Shown here: positions 17,606 to 26,527 of the stretch, in pieces
Position numbering within the stretch: position 1 is the first letter of the stretch
Layout: each line of letters begins with the position of its first letter
NCBI GenBank assembly: GCA_944383265.1
Contig: CALWOX010000004.1
Location: 162,915-226,914 of the forward strand
Source: an uncultured Lachnospiraceae bacterium
GTDB taxonomy: Bacteria > Bacillota > Clostridia > Lachnospirales > Lachnospiraceae
DNA: 64,000 bases
Reading direction: 5' to 3'
Notes under the pieces: generated by a model
Seen by the model: the letters and a program-made list of their open reading frames with translations, nothing else
Databases searched by the model: none
Told to the model about the DNA's origin: nothing
Program-made: the position numbers and the translations under genes

Positions 17606-18361
17606 ATGGACATCAGAGCTTTTATTGACGAGCTTGACAGACTCCTGGGAAAGGATATGGCTAATGAGGCCCGGGAACTCCTTGAAGAAGGCCTTTCCGA
17701 GGCTGAGACTGAGGGAGACAGGGAAGCCATGCTGACTGTATTAAACGAGATGTCAGGCTTTTACAGAATAAACGGGGATAAAGTAAAGGGCATTGACGCC
17801 GCAGAGAGGGCGCTTTTGCTCCTTAAGGATTTGAGGCTTACGGAGTCCGTTACAGGAGCAACGACGCTTCTTAATTCGGCAACGACATTTAAGGCTTTCG
17901 GCATGGCTGCAAAGAGCCTTCTTTATTATCGTGAGGCGGAAAGGATATATGAAAGATTTCTCCAAAAAGGGGATTATCGCTTTGCGGGACTCTATAACAA
18001 CATGGCAATGGCCCTTATGGATGAGGGATTTTATGAGGACTCCGAGATCTGTTTTAAAAATGCTCTTTCTGTTCTTGACGGGCTATCAGGAGCATTTGCG
18101 GAGAAGGCCATGACATATGTCAACATGGCTATGCTAAAGGACGCCGCAAGTATGGGAGAAATGGAGATAACAGCATGCCTGATGAGAGCAATGGAGCTTT
18201 TTAATGATGAGAGAGCGGAAAGGAATGCTTATTATGCTTTTTGCTGCAGAAAATCCGCGCCGACCTTCGGATATTACGGTTTTTTCGAGGCAAAGGCCGA
18301 GCTTACGGAGAGAGCCGATCGCATCTATAGTGACATGAAAGGCATTGAGATCGATAAATAA
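17606..18361 (+). CDS. TPR-repeat protein
   Basis: 251 residues, all helical, with tetratricopeptide-type units. The clearest are AFGMAAKSLLYYREAERIYE, YNNMAMALMDEGFYEDSEIC and YVNMAMLKDAASMGEMEI. It has no signal peptide and is probably cytoplasmic. It lies 23 nt ahead of the DUF4037 gene on the same strand, and such pairs recur in Lachnospiraceae-type genomes. TPR domains bind proteins, so it may be a partner or regulator of the DUF4037 product. The actual role is unknown. It diverges from the flavodiiron gene. Confidence 0.8.
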   Translation: MDIRAFIDELDRLLGKDMANEARELLEEGLSEAETEGDREAMLTVLNEMSGFYRINGDKVKGIDAAERALLLLKDLRLTESVTGATTLLNSATTFKAFGMAAKSLLYYREAERIYERFLQKGDYRFAGLYNNMAMALMDEGFYEDSEICFKNALSVLDGLSGAFAEKAMTYVNMAMLKDAASMGEMEITACLMRAMELFNDERAERNAYYAFCCRKSAPTFGYYGFFEAKAELTERADRIYSDMKGIEIDK

Positions 18362-18384
18362 GCATAGGAGACAGGAACCTGAAA

Positions 18385-19368
18385 ATGAAAAAGGATATAG
18401 CTGAAAAAGCTGAAAAGGAAGAGATAAAGGGGCTTGAGCTTTCTCGAGTCTTTTATGAGGAGTACGGAAGAGCTGCTTTGATGAACTTGTCCGAGGACAG
18501 GGGAGTGCTGTTTGCTGTGGGACTCTGCGGTCACGGATCGGAATGCTCGGGATATGATGACAGTATTTCAAAGGATCACGATTTTGATCCCGGCTTTTGT
18601 ATTTGGCTCGGGGAAAAGGATTATGAGAGCAGCGGCTTTGCTTTTTACAGAGCCTATGAGAAGCTGCCTGAAGAATACAGAGGCTTCAAACGAAGGAGAT
18701 CAGACTTTTTCGGCAGGGGAAGAAGAGGAGTTTTCTCCATACCTGAATTCTATCGCGGACTGACAGGGATAAAAGGAGCGCCGGAATGCATTACGGATTG
18801 GTTCAGGATCCCCGAGTATGCTCTTTGCGAGGCTGTAAACGGAGAGGTCTTTGAGGACCTCTCAGGGGAATTTTCCGAAATAAGAGAGAAGCTTCAGGCA
18901 GGCTATCCGCTGGACGTGCGCCTTAAAAAGATAGCGGCGGAGGCCGCACTCATGGCCCAGTCCGGGCAGTATAATTACGAAAGATGCTTAAAACACGGAG
19001 AAAAGGAGGCGGCAAGACTTGCAATAAATGAATTTGTAAATCATGCTGCCGCCATGGTATTTCTTCTTAATAAAAGGTACATGCCTTATTATAAGTGGCG
19101 CTTCAGAGCCTTAAGAGAGCTTCCGCTTATGGGGACTGAGACAGCGGAGAAGCTCTCTGAGCTCCTCATTCCCGGAAAGGGAGAGCAGGGGCCTGAACAG
19201 ATCGAAAATATCATAGAGTATATATGCAGCCTTGTGGCAAATGAACTGAGGGCACAGGGGCTCAGCGACTCAAGGGATGATTATCTTGAGCCCCATGCCT
19301 TTTCAGTGATGGAACATATAGATGATGAAAATATAAGGGCTATGCATGTAATGGCGGGAGTGATGTAA
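18385..19368 (+). CDS. DUF4037 nucleotidyltransferase-like protein
   Basis: 327 residues. The segment LCGHGSECSGYDDSISKDHDFDPGF fits the nucleotidyltransferase pattern of a glycine/serine turn followed by a DxD metal site (Asp-His-Asp). RRSDFFGRGRRGVFSIPEFY and the helical C-terminal half (YNYERCLKHGEKEAARLAI) are typical of DUF4037 proteins, with which I identify it. The substrate is unknown. It is cotranscribed with the TPR gene. Confidence 0.8.
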   Translation: MKKDIAEKAEKEEIKGLELSRVFYEEYGRAALMNLSEDRGVLFAVGLCGHGSECSGYDDSISKDHDFDPGFCIWLGEKDYESSGFAFYRAYEKLPEEYRGFKRRRSDFFGRGRRGVFSIPEFYRGLTGIKGAPECITDWFRIPEYALCEAVNGEVFEDLSGEFSEIREKLQAGYPLDVRLKKIAAEAALMAQSGQYNYERCLKHGEKEAARLAINEFVNHAAAMVFLLNKRYMPYYKWRFRALRELPLMGTETAEKLSELLIPGKGEQGPEQIENIIEYICSLVANELRAQGLSDSRDDYLEPHAFSVMEHIDDENIRAMHVMAGVM

Positions 19369-19409
19369 ATAAGCATACTTCACATATTTACAAAGAACAC
19401 AACGCGGTA

Positions 19410-21146
19410 TCATACCCTTAAAAAGGCTGCAAACAGCTCCTGCCTTCTCGGCATTGCAAGGCCTGCTGCGGTATAGCCTCCCTTAAACAGGAAATCAAAG
19501 CCTTCATCTTCAAGTCTTTTTTCTATGAGATCTATAAGGCCCTTTCTGCTCATGCGGCTGTCCTTATAATTTTCTGTTACAAAGCGCAGGAGAAATGCTA
19601 TTGCCGCTGTCTGCTCGGAGTCTGTAAGCTGCTCAAGATATCTGAGATCCATATCCGTGCTTCCGAGCCTGAAGCCTGTTTCTCCCTGCATTTTCAGCTT
19701 CATGCGCTCAGGCGCACCGTGCCTTGAGGGACCTCTTTTATTTATTCCGCGGGTATCTCCGCTTTCTTCCTTAAGTCCGTTTAAGAACCCGAAGCTTCTC
19801 TTAAAAGAGGGAAGCCTGAAATCCGGGGCATAAAGCTCGGGGGCCGACTCTGAGGCTATAACGGATTTTACCCGGTCTGTAATATCTACAGGTCTGTACT
19901 CGTCCATCTGAATTATGCAGTCGGCAGGGTAGAAGTATGCGCCGCTGCTTCCTACTACTATGACTGAGGATATACCCGCCTCCTCAAAAAGCTGTCTTGC
20001 CCTCTCGATAAAGGGAGTGATAGGCTCCTTATCCCTTGATATTATTTTTTGCATAAGCTCGTCTCTTATCATGAAATTGGTGGCGGAGGTGTCCTCGTCT
20101 ATCAAAAGAAGCTTGCAATCCGCTTCTATAGCCTCGGAGATATTTGCCGCCTGAGACGTGCTTCCGCTTGCATCCAAGGTGGAAAAATGAGAAGTATCGG
20201 TCTTGTTGGGCAGATCATGGATAAACATGGAAATATCCGTGTCGCTTATCTTTCTTCCGTCCTCAGCCCTCAGCTTTACAGCGCTGTCATCTGTAATGAC
20301 ATATTCGCGTCCGTCGCCGCGTATATGGTTGTAAACACCTCTTTCAAGGGCTTTAAGTACAGTCGATTTTCCGTGATATCCGCCTCCTGCTATGAGAGTT
20401 ATTCCTTTTTTTATGCCCATGCCCCTTATTTCTTTACCTGAGGGAAGCATGATCTTAACTGCGGTACTTTCAGGCGAAACAAAGGGCAGTGCTCCCTTCA
20501 TAGGCCTGTCGGAGACTCCACTTTCTCTGGGAAGCACGGAGCCGTCTGCAATGAAGGCCGCAAGCCCCATTTTTCTTATTTCATTTCTGAGAAATTCCTG
20601 ATCATCCGCGAGAGCTATGACATCCCTTACCTCTTCCGAGGGAATATTTTTATATATGAAGGACTTCTCTATGCAGGGAGGAAGGATGTTAAAAAGTATC
20701 TTTTCAAGCTCCGAAGAAAGGATGGTCCTTCCTGCGGCCGGAAAGCCTACAAAAAATCTTACGGCTATCTCCCTACCCGTGATCTCACAGGCAGTCCTGC
20801 TGAGTATCTCCTGTCCGGGAGAGCTTACGCTTAAAAGCCCGCTTTTTCCGGAGCCCTTAGCGCTGAATGGCTGCTTCCTTAAAAATGTACGAAATCTGCG
20901 AAGCAGATAATCGGAAAGGGCCGTCTTTCGACTTCTTTCGGAGAGGTATTCATCAGGAAATCCTGCTGTCCTGAGAGATATATGGGCGGTGAGATGAGAG
21001 GGAGAAGCGAAGGGGTCTCCCTGAACGTGATCTACGGACAATATATATGACTTGAAGTTCCAGCTTCCTGTGAGAGATTTATAAGCGGGGTAGGAGCGTC
21101 TGTCAATGGAAAGAAGCGCCCTTTTAAGTTCAATATCAGTTTTCAT
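19410..21146 (-). CDS. ABC-class ATPase (PF09818-type P-loop protein)
   Basis: 578 residues, cytoplasmic. The N-terminal region SWNFKSYILSVDHVQGDPFASPS is characteristic of the predicted ATPases of the ABC class (COG3044). Walker A is GGGYHGKST, the signature-like segment is GSTSQAANISEA, and Walker B is LLLIDEDTSATN. There are no membrane segments and no transporter partner, so it is not a transport ATPase. The function is not established in bacteria; a nucleic-acid role has been suggested for relatives. The ATG has GGAGAAA upstream on the minus strand. It converges with the DUF4037 gene. Confidence 0.88.
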   Translation of the reverse strand: MKTDIELKRALLSIDRRSYPAYKSLTGSWNFKSYILSVDHVQGDPFASPSHLTAHISLRTAGFPDEYLSERSRKTALSDYLLRRFRTFLRKQPFSAKGSGKSGLLSVSSPGQEILSRTACEITGREIAVRFFVGFPAAGRTILSSELEKILFNILPPCIEKSFIYKNIPSEEVRDVIALADDQEFLRNEIRKMGLAAFIADGSVLPRESGVSDRPMKGALPFVSPESTAVKIMLPSGKEIRGMGIKKGITLIAGGGYHGKSTVLKALERGVYNHIRGDGREYVITDDSAVKLRAEDGRKISDTDISMFIHDLPNKTDTSHFSTLDASGSTSQAANISEAIEADCKLLLIDEDTSATNFMIRDELMQKIISRDKEPITPFIERARQLFEEAGISSVIVVGSSGAYFYPADCIIQMDEYRPVDITDRVKSVIASESAPELYAPDFRLPSFKRSFGFLNGLKEESGDTRGINKRGPSRHGAPERMKLKMQGETGFRLGSTDMDLRYLEQLTDSEQTAAIAFLLRFVTENYKDSRMSRKGLIDLIEKRLEDEGFDFLFKGGYTAAGLAMPRRQELFAAFLRV

Positions 21147-21261
21147 TATTTTTTTTCTCCTTTATCGCAGGTATATCTTATAAAACCGGCATTATTAATT
21201 TAGCATTGAAGCCCCCACAGGTCAATAAATGTGCCTCGGTGAAAAAAATATTAAAAAGAAG

Positions 21262-21300
21262 AAAAAAGTGCTTGCAAAAATGTAAAAAGTATTGTAATAT
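21262..21300 (+). promoter_or_regulatory. Promoter of tRNA-Leu
   Basis: The block AAAAAAGTGCTTGCAAA at 21262-21278 contains -35 TTGCAA (21272-21277). TAATAT at 21295-21300 is the -10 at 17-nt spacing, with TATAAT overlapping at 21298-21303. The tRNA begins at 21311. The same block and spacing recur ahead of rpmB. Confidence 0.7.
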
Positions 21301-21310
21301 AATCTGCGTT

Positions 21311-21395
21311 GCGGAAGTGTCGGAATTGGCAGACGAGCAAGACTAAGGATCTTGTGCCCGTTTAGGGCGTGTGAGTTCAAGTCTCATCTTCCGCA
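21311..21395 (+). tRNA. trnL: tRNA-Leu (AAG anticodon)
   Basis: Acceptor GCGGAAG pairs with CTTCCGC, discriminator A at 21395. The anticodon stem is CAAGA/TCTTG around loop CTAAGGA, giving AAG. The long variable arm (GCCCGTTTAGGGC) marks a class II tRNA. The T loop is TTCAAGT. The 3' CCA is not encoded. A T run follows directly. Confidence 0.95.
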
Positions 21396-21408
21396 TTTTT
21401 TTTTGTTA

Positions 21409-21450
21409 AAATCGGGTCGGTCCTTTTGAAGGAATATGTCCGATTTTTTT
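21409..21450 (+). terminator. Terminator downstream of tRNA-Leu
   Basis: AATCGG near 21410 pairs with CCGATT at 21440-21445, with an inner stem TCCTT/AAGGA, then a T run to 21450. Confidence 0.8.
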
Positions 21451-21699
21451 AATTGTCAGGTAGTTTTGCATGGAACCCCCATATTTTTTGACCGAATTTT
21501 CGAGGAAAATAAAAGGATATAAGGGGAAAATATGTAAAATATACCTAAAAGTTATGCTAATTAATGGTTAAAATTGTACCTTTGGTAAATAGACTAAGCC
21601 GAAAATTTATGATATAAAATTAAAAACGTTCAAACTACGTCAAAAACTTGAAGAAAAGCTTTTGGAAAGGGCTCTATTCATGGACAAAGGAGGGATAAT
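21451..21699 (+). promoter_or_regulatory. AT-rich upstream region and promoter of the HPr-like gene
   Basis: About 250 nt without a gene. TAGACT at 21590-21595, 17 nt and TATAAA at 21613-21618 form a plausible promoter, leaving an 80-nt leader that ends in AAAGGAGGG just before the ATG at 21700. Nothing else is recognised. Confidence 0.5.
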
Positions 21700-21942
21700 A
21701 TGTATAGCATAACAGTTAAGCTTTCCGGTATTGATGAAGCTAAAGAGTTTGTGAAGAGAGCTTCAGAGTGCAATTTCGACGTTGACCTGTGCTACAACAA
21801 GGTCGTTATTGATGCAAAGTCTATACTTGGCGTTATGAGTCTTGATTTACGTAAGATCCTCACAGTAAAGATGAACGGCAGAGACGAGACTTTTGAGAAT
21901 TGGCTGGAGGAGCTTCATAAGGCTGCGCTTGAAGCGGCATAA
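21700..21942 (+). CDS. HPr-family protein lacking the catalytic histidine
   Basis: 80 residues. Alignment by eye to HPr matches SGI at the active-site turn and AKSILGVMSLDL around the regulatory serine (Ser46 of HPr). The phosphorylatable His15 is replaced: SGIH becomes SGID, and the neighbouring arginine is lost. The protein therefore cannot take part in sugar phosphotransfer by the normal route, but the Ser46 region is kept. This resembles the Crh situation, in which a serine-phosphorylated HPr paralogue acts only in catabolite control. That role here is inference. It is monocistronic with its own promoter and a terminator at 21992. Confidence 0.85.
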   Translation: MYSITVKLSGIDEAKEFVKRASECNFDVDLCYNKVVIDAKSILGVMSLDLRKILTVKMNGRDETFENWLEELHKAALEAA

Positions 21943-21991
21943 ATAATTTTGACAAACCTGCCTGAAAGAATTTATATTTATTAAAACAACA

Positions 21992-22025
21992 GGAGCCCTG
22001 TTGAGCATTAAGCTCACGGGGCTCC
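21992..22025. terminator. Terminator between convergent HPr-like and DUF362 genes
   Basis: GGAGCCC at 21992-21998 pairs with GGGGCTCC at 22018-22025, with inner TTGAGC/GCTCA pairing. A T-rich tail follows, weaker than a perfect T run. Confidence 0.7.
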
Positions 22026-22075
22026 TTCTTGCATACCTGAAAAAGGATATTATATTTGTCAAATCAGGGTTTCAA

Positions 22076-23182
22076 TTAAACGGTAATAAGCTCGTATTCT
22101 CTTTTTCCTATTCCTATCTTTTCAGCATGCTCAAGACATACCTTCCAGTTGGTGTCGGGATGAGTGTCCGTAAAGTGGTCGTGATGCTCGTGGGGCATCT
22201 TTGAAAGTATGGAGCCGTCAACGATGCACTGCTTGTTTACCGCATCGGCGCATGCCTGATCAAGGGCAACAGGATCAAAGGATGCGAACATTCCTATATT
22301 AGGAACTATAGGTATATCGTTTTCACTGTGGCAGTCACAGTTGGGAGATACATCCACCACAAGGCTGATGTGGAAGCAGGGTCTGTCCTTAAGGACAGCA
22401 AGAGAGTACTCGGCGATCTTCTTGTTAAGGATATCATTTGCCTCGTCAAGATCTGTGACCACAGCATCTACGGGACAGACTCCTATACAGCGTCCGCAGC
22501 CTACGCATTTATCATGATTTATATACGACTTGCGGTTTTCTATGGTTATCGCATCATGAGCACACTGTTTCTTGCACTGTCCGCAGCCTATGCAGGTCTC
22601 CTCCTCCACATGGGGCTTTCCGGCATTATGCTGCTCCATTTTTCCTGCTCTTGAACCGCAGCCCATTCCTATATTTTTGAGGGCGCCGCCGAAGCCTGTG
22701 GACTCATGACCCTTAAAGTGGGTGAGAGATATGAATATATCCGCATCCATCACGGCTCTTCCTATTTTAGCTTCCTTTATGTACTCGCCGTCTATAGGAA
22801 CTATTGCCTCGTCTGTTCCCTTAAGGCCGTCTGCGATTATGACGTGGCAGCCTGTGGAAAAGGGTGAGAATCCGTTGAGGTAAGCTGTATCCAGATGGTC
22901 GAGGGCATTTTTTCTGCTGCCCACATAGAGGGTGTTGCAGTCTGTAAGGAAGGCCTTTCCTCCTGCCTCCTTAACGAGATCGACAACTACCTTTGCATAG
23001 TTGGGGCGAAGGAAAGCGAGATTTCCCGCCTCTCCGAAGTGGATCTTTATTGCAGCATACTTGTTCTTAAAATCTATCTCATCGAGCATTCCCGCTTTTC
23101 TTATGAGTCTCTCAAGCTTTTGAGGGAGATTTATCGAGCTTGTAGTGTGCATGTCGGTAAAATATACCTTTGATGCTGACAT
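22076..23182 (-). CDS. DUF362 protein with two 4Fe-4S clusters
   Basis: 368 residues. The N-terminal DUF362 domain reads AAIKIHFGEAGNLAFLRPNY, LTDCNTLYVG and SLTHFKGHESTGFGGALKN. At about residues 190-245 a bacterial ferredoxin insert has CIGCGQCKKQC and CVGCGRCIGVC. The family is common in anaerobes and its biochemical role is not settled; an iron-sulfur redox or maturation function is likely. The ATG has AAGGAGG upstream on the minus strand (23191-23197), and a promoter is visible at 23217-23245. It diverges from cardiolipin synthase. Confidence 0.9.
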   Translation of the reverse strand: MSASKVYFTDMHTTSSINLPQKLERLIRKAGMLDEIDFKNKYAAIKIHFGEAGNLAFLRPNYAKVVVDLVKEAGGKAFLTDCNTLYVGSRKNALDHLDTAYLNGFSPFSTGCHVIIADGLKGTDEAIVPIDGEYIKEAKIGRAVMDADIFISLTHFKGHESTGFGGALKNIGMGCGSRAGKMEQHNAGKPHVEEETCIGCGQCKKQCAHDAITIENRKSYINHDKCVGCGRCIGVCPVDAVVTDLDEANDILNKKIAEYSLAVLKDRPCFHISLVVDVSPNCDCHSENDIPIVPNIGMFASFDPVALDQACADAVNKQCIVDGSILSKMPHEHHDHFTDTHPDTNWKVCLEHAEKIGIGKREYELITV

Positions 23183-23216
23183 GAGATGTTCCTCCTTAAA
23201 TAAAAAATTCTATATT

Positions 23217-23245
23217 ATTTTAAACTATCGACACGAGGGTTTCAA
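23217..23245 (-). promoter_or_regulatory. Promoter of the DUF362 gene
   Basis: On the minus strand, TTGAAA (23240-23245) and TAAAAT (23217-23222) are separated by exactly 17 nt, upstream of the ribosome binding site of the DUF362 gene. A direct repeat CTGATTTGTC at 23256-23265 and 23267-23276 lies just upstream. Confidence 0.6.
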
Positions 23246-23379
23246 TAAAATAAAGCTGATTTGTCGCTGATTTGTCAAAAGTTTACTTAAGATATTAAAT
23301 TTGAAAAGCATTTGAAAAGTTATGTAAAGAAAATTAATTGATATCGCCTAAACCATACTTATGTGATAGAATAAAGACT

Positions 23380-25053
23380 ATGGTAAATGTAAAGGAAGAA
23401 TTCAAAGAAGAATATGACAGCCTCATAAAGGCCTATCCGAAGAACAGGGAGGCGGAGCCGGAGAACATAATCTCAAGACTTAAAAAGGCGGATGCCCATA
23501 AAAAGTCTTGGCCTATTCTGCGCGCCCTGTTTTCAAGATCGGCTATGCTCATACTCTTTACCCTTATACAGCTCATAATACTTATTGCCTTCTTCAGATG
23601 GATGGATGAAAAATTCGCATTTTACATATTCATCATCCTTTCGGCACTGGAGATAATATTTATCCTCAATCAGGAGGGAAGCTCTGTATTTAAAATATCA
23701 TGGATAGTACCCATAATGCTTTTCCCTGTTTTCGGAGCCCTGTTTTATCTCTTCCTCAAATTTCAGAATACTCCTCATAAAATAAAGAAAAGGCTGGAGG
23801 AATCCTCGGAGAGGACGGCTCCTTACCTTAAGAGCGATGAAGGTGTATTGAAGTCCGCCGAGAGAGAGGACGCTTACTTCAGAAATACAGTGCATTACAT
23901 AGATAAGGTATGCGGATTCCCTCCCTACAAAAACACAAGCACCGTGTATTTCCCTATCGGAGAGGAGATGTTTCCCATCCTTGAGTCGGAGCTTAAGAAG
24001 GCAAAGCGCTTTATATTCATGGAGTATTTTATCATAAAGCCCGGCGTTGTCTGGGACAGAGTGCTTGAGATACTTAAGGCAAAGGCCGCTGAGGGCGTGG
24101 AGATAAGGCTCATGTATGACGGCATGAACTGTATCAAAAACCTCAGGTTCAGCTATCCGGATGAGCTCATATGCTACGGCATAAAGGCAAAAATGTTTTC
24201 GCCCATAAAGCCCGCTCTTGAGACCTACCAGAACAACAGGGACCACAGAAAGATATGTGTTATAGACGGAAATACAGCTTTTACGGGAGGACTTAACCTT
24301 GCCAACGAATATGCGAACATAGATTCCCCCTACGGAGTATGGAAGGATACGGGAATGATGTTTAAGGGGGAGGCTGTAAACTCCTTTACCATGCTATTTC
24401 TTCAAATGTGGAATATAACCGAGTATATGCCCGACAGTATCGAGGACATAGGGAAATATTCCTTTAAGCATTCCGAGGACTGCAGTGACGATGTCACTGA
24501 CAGGGAGGGCTATATAATACCATACGGAGACAGTCCCTTTGACAAGGAAAACATTGCGGAAAACGTATATTTGAATCTCCTTAATACAGCAACGGAATAT
24601 GTGCATATAAGGACTCCATATCTCATACTTGACGATCAGATGATAAATGCCATGTGCTATGCCTCAAAGAGGGGAGTGGATGTAAAGATAATGTTTCCGC
24701 ATATTCCCGACAAGCCCTACGCCTTTTGGCTTGCACACTCATACTATCCGGTGCTTATTAAAAGCGGGGTAAAGATATATGAGTACAGGCCGGGCTTCGT
24801 TCATGCCAAGGAGTTCGTGGCTGATGGGACAAAGGCCGTCATAGGAACGGTAAATCTGGACTTCAGAAGCCTTTATCTGCATTTTGAAAATGCGGTCTAT
24901 CTCTATAAAAATCCTTCTATAGCTGATATGGAGGAGGATTTTCAGGAGGACCTAAAGAAATGTATATGCATGGATATGGAAAAGTACAGAAGGCTTCCTA
25001 AGCTCAAGCTTTTCTGCGGAAGGCTTTTAAAGCTTTTGGCACCGATGTTTTAA
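23380..25053 (+). CDS. cls: Cardiolipin synthase (phospholipase D family)
   Basis: 557 residues from the ATG at 23380; the frame opens at 23338 but adds no family match. N-terminal helices near residues 45-65 and 68-90 anchor it in the membrane, followed by a PLDc_N segment (FPVFGALFYLFLKF). Two HKD motifs are complete: DHRKICVIDG with FTGGLNLANEY, and VHAKEFVADG with IGTVNLDFRS. It condenses two phosphatidylglycerols to cardiolipin. This fits with pgsA at 37.0 kb, which makes the phosphatidylglycerol precursor. No strong ribosome binding site is seen. A terminator follows at 25108. Confidence 0.95.
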   Translation: MVNVKEEFKEEYDSLIKAYPKNREAEPENIISRLKKADAHKKSWPILRALFSRSAMLILFTLIQLIILIAFFRWMDEKFAFYIFIILSALEIIFILNQEGSSVFKISWIVPIMLFPVFGALFYLFLKFQNTPHKIKKRLEESSERTAPYLKSDEGVLKSAEREDAYFRNTVHYIDKVCGFPPYKNTSTVYFPIGEEMFPILESELKKAKRFIFMEYFIIKPGVVWDRVLEILKAKAAEGVEIRLMYDGMNCIKNLRFSYPDELICYGIKAKMFSPIKPALETYQNNRDHRKICVIDGNTAFTGGLNLANEYANIDSPYGVWKDTGMMFKGEAVNSFTMLFLQMWNITEYMPDSIEDIGKYSFKHSEDCSDDVTDREGYIIPYGDSPFDKENIAENVYLNLLNTATEYVHIRTPYLILDDQMINAMCYASKRGVDVKIMFPHIPDKPYAFWLAHSYYPVLIKSGVKIYEYRPGFVHAKEFVADGTKAVIGTVNLDFRSLYLHFENAVYLYKNPSIADMEEDFQEDLKKCICMDMEKYRRLPKLKLFCGRLLKLLAPMF

Positions 25054-25107
25054 GTTTCCTTAAATTATCCTTACTATTTACACAATTAATACACATTTTA
25101 TTTCTAT

Positions 25108-25146
25108 GATGTCTGTGATAATAATAAACACGGACATCTTTTTTTT
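25108..25146 (+). terminator. Terminator after cardiolipin synthase
   Basis: GATGTCTGTG at 25108-25117 pairs with CACGGACATC at 25129-25138 (one T-G wobble) around an 11-nt loop, followed by eight T. Confidence 0.92.
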
Positions 25147-25198
25147 CTTCTATATCATATTTAAGGACAGTAAAGGGATATTAATAAGGAGAGAGTGA

Positions 25199-26500
25199 AT
25201 GAATAAATATTTGTTAAGAGGAATAAGCATATTATCGGGAGCGGGCCTTGCGTTTTCAGAACTTGCACCTGTAAATGTCTACGCCGCCTCAACGCAGTCC
25301 TCCTCACTTGCCTACAGGACAAAGGTGATAAACCTTACGGGCATATATACAGGAGAAGCGAGCGAGGAGACGGTGACAAGGGGAGAATTCGCTAAGATGA
25401 CGGTTCTCGCCTCCTCCTATAAGGATACTGTCACAGGGGCAAATACAGTAAATGTATTCAGCGATGTATCAAAGGACCATGAAAATTCAGAGTACATAAG
25501 AGTTGCCGCAAGGCAGGGCTACATGCGCTCATTCCTCGGCGGGAGTTTTAAGCCTGATGAGGGAGTTACCTTAAATGATGCGGCAAAGGCTGTGCTTGCG
25601 CTTTTGGGCTATACCGATGAGGATTTTTCGGGAAATGTATCCTCGGGAAGGCTTGAAAGATTCAAAGCCCTTGAGCTCAACAAAAACATGACAAAGTCCG
25701 CAGGGACTGACGTATTAAACTACGAGGACTGCATAAACATCTTTTATAATCTTTTGAGGACGGAGCCTAAGGACAGCTCCGCAATATACGGAAGCTCTGT
25801 ATTTGATGTATCCCTTGCTTCCGACGGAGAGATTAATCCCGACGGCCTTGTGGATGAGACCATGGTGGGACCTGTACTTGTAAACAGCCTTGATGAACTG
25901 CAGTCCATAGTGCCTTTTGATATTAATGAGGCTCAGTACTACTATAACGGAGACTCGTCAAGACAGATGGCCGTAAGGTCCGCACTGCAGAGCTACGGCT
26001 GGATAGTAGTCTACTATAACGAAAATGCTCACACCATCTTTGCCTACGGACAAAATATGCCGGGCGGAAGTGATACGAGAGAGAGTACCTACTATGTCAC
26101 AAGAGGAAACGTATCTCAGATCTACTACAGTGCAAATGATCTTATAACTCCTACATCCATAACTCTTGACGGTGGAAGAGACTTTGCTCTGGGAACCTCC
26201 GAGGTTCAGTTTATGTTCTCAATAAACGGTGATATTAAGGTCGGGGACGACGTTGTGGTAGTATGTCAGGAGTCAGCTACAGGCACAGATTCCGACGGAG
26301 ATACCACTTATACTTATCAGGTGATAGGCGTAATAAAATTCGAGTCAAATCCCGACGGAAGCACTACGGGCGTCATATATGCGGGAAATGCCGACTCCGG
26401 AGTGGTCGTGACGGATGAAAACGGAAACAGGACGACAGTCACCACAAGCAACAATTCTTCTCCTGTGGATCCTGACCTTCAGAGTCAGACAGAGCAGTAA
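25199..26500 (+). CDS. S-layer homology (SLH) domain surface protein
   Basis: 433 residues. Signal peptide MNKYLLRGISILSGAGLAFSE ending near VYAAS. SLH repeats span about residues 45-175: VTRGEFAKMTVLASS, YIRVAARQGYMRSFLGGSFKPDEGVTLNDAAKAVLALLGY, and a weaker third one. SLH domains bind secondary wall polymers. The rest (from about 215) has no recognised domain and is rich in Asp, Ser, Thr and Tyr. The C-terminus is a Thr/Ser/Asn tail. It starts 28 nt ahead of an HlyD-type adaptor gene and is probably cotranscribed with the exporter, so it may serve as a wall-anchored partner; that is inference. Confidence 0.88.
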   Translation: MNKYLLRGISILSGAGLAFSELAPVNVYAASTQSSSLAYRTKVINLTGIYTGEASEETVTRGEFAKMTVLASSYKDTVTGANTVNVFSDVSKDHENSEYIRVAARQGYMRSFLGGSFKPDEGVTLNDAAKAVLALLGYTDEDFSGNVSSGRLERFKALELNKNMTKSAGTDVLNYEDCINIFYNLLRTEPKDSSAIYGSSVFDVSLASDGEINPDGLVDETMVGPVLVNSLDELQSIVPFDINEAQYYYNGDSSRQMAVRSALQSYGWIVVYYNENAHTIFAYGQNMPGGSDTRESTYYVTRGNVSQIYYSANDLITPTSITLDGGRDFALGTSEVQFMFSINGDIKVGDDVVVVCQESATGTDSDGDTTYTYQVIGVIKFESNPDGSTTGVIYAGNADSGVVVTDENGNRTTVTTSNNSSPVDPDLQSQTEQ

Positions 26501-26527
26501 ATAAAACAAAGTTAAGGGGCCAAAATA

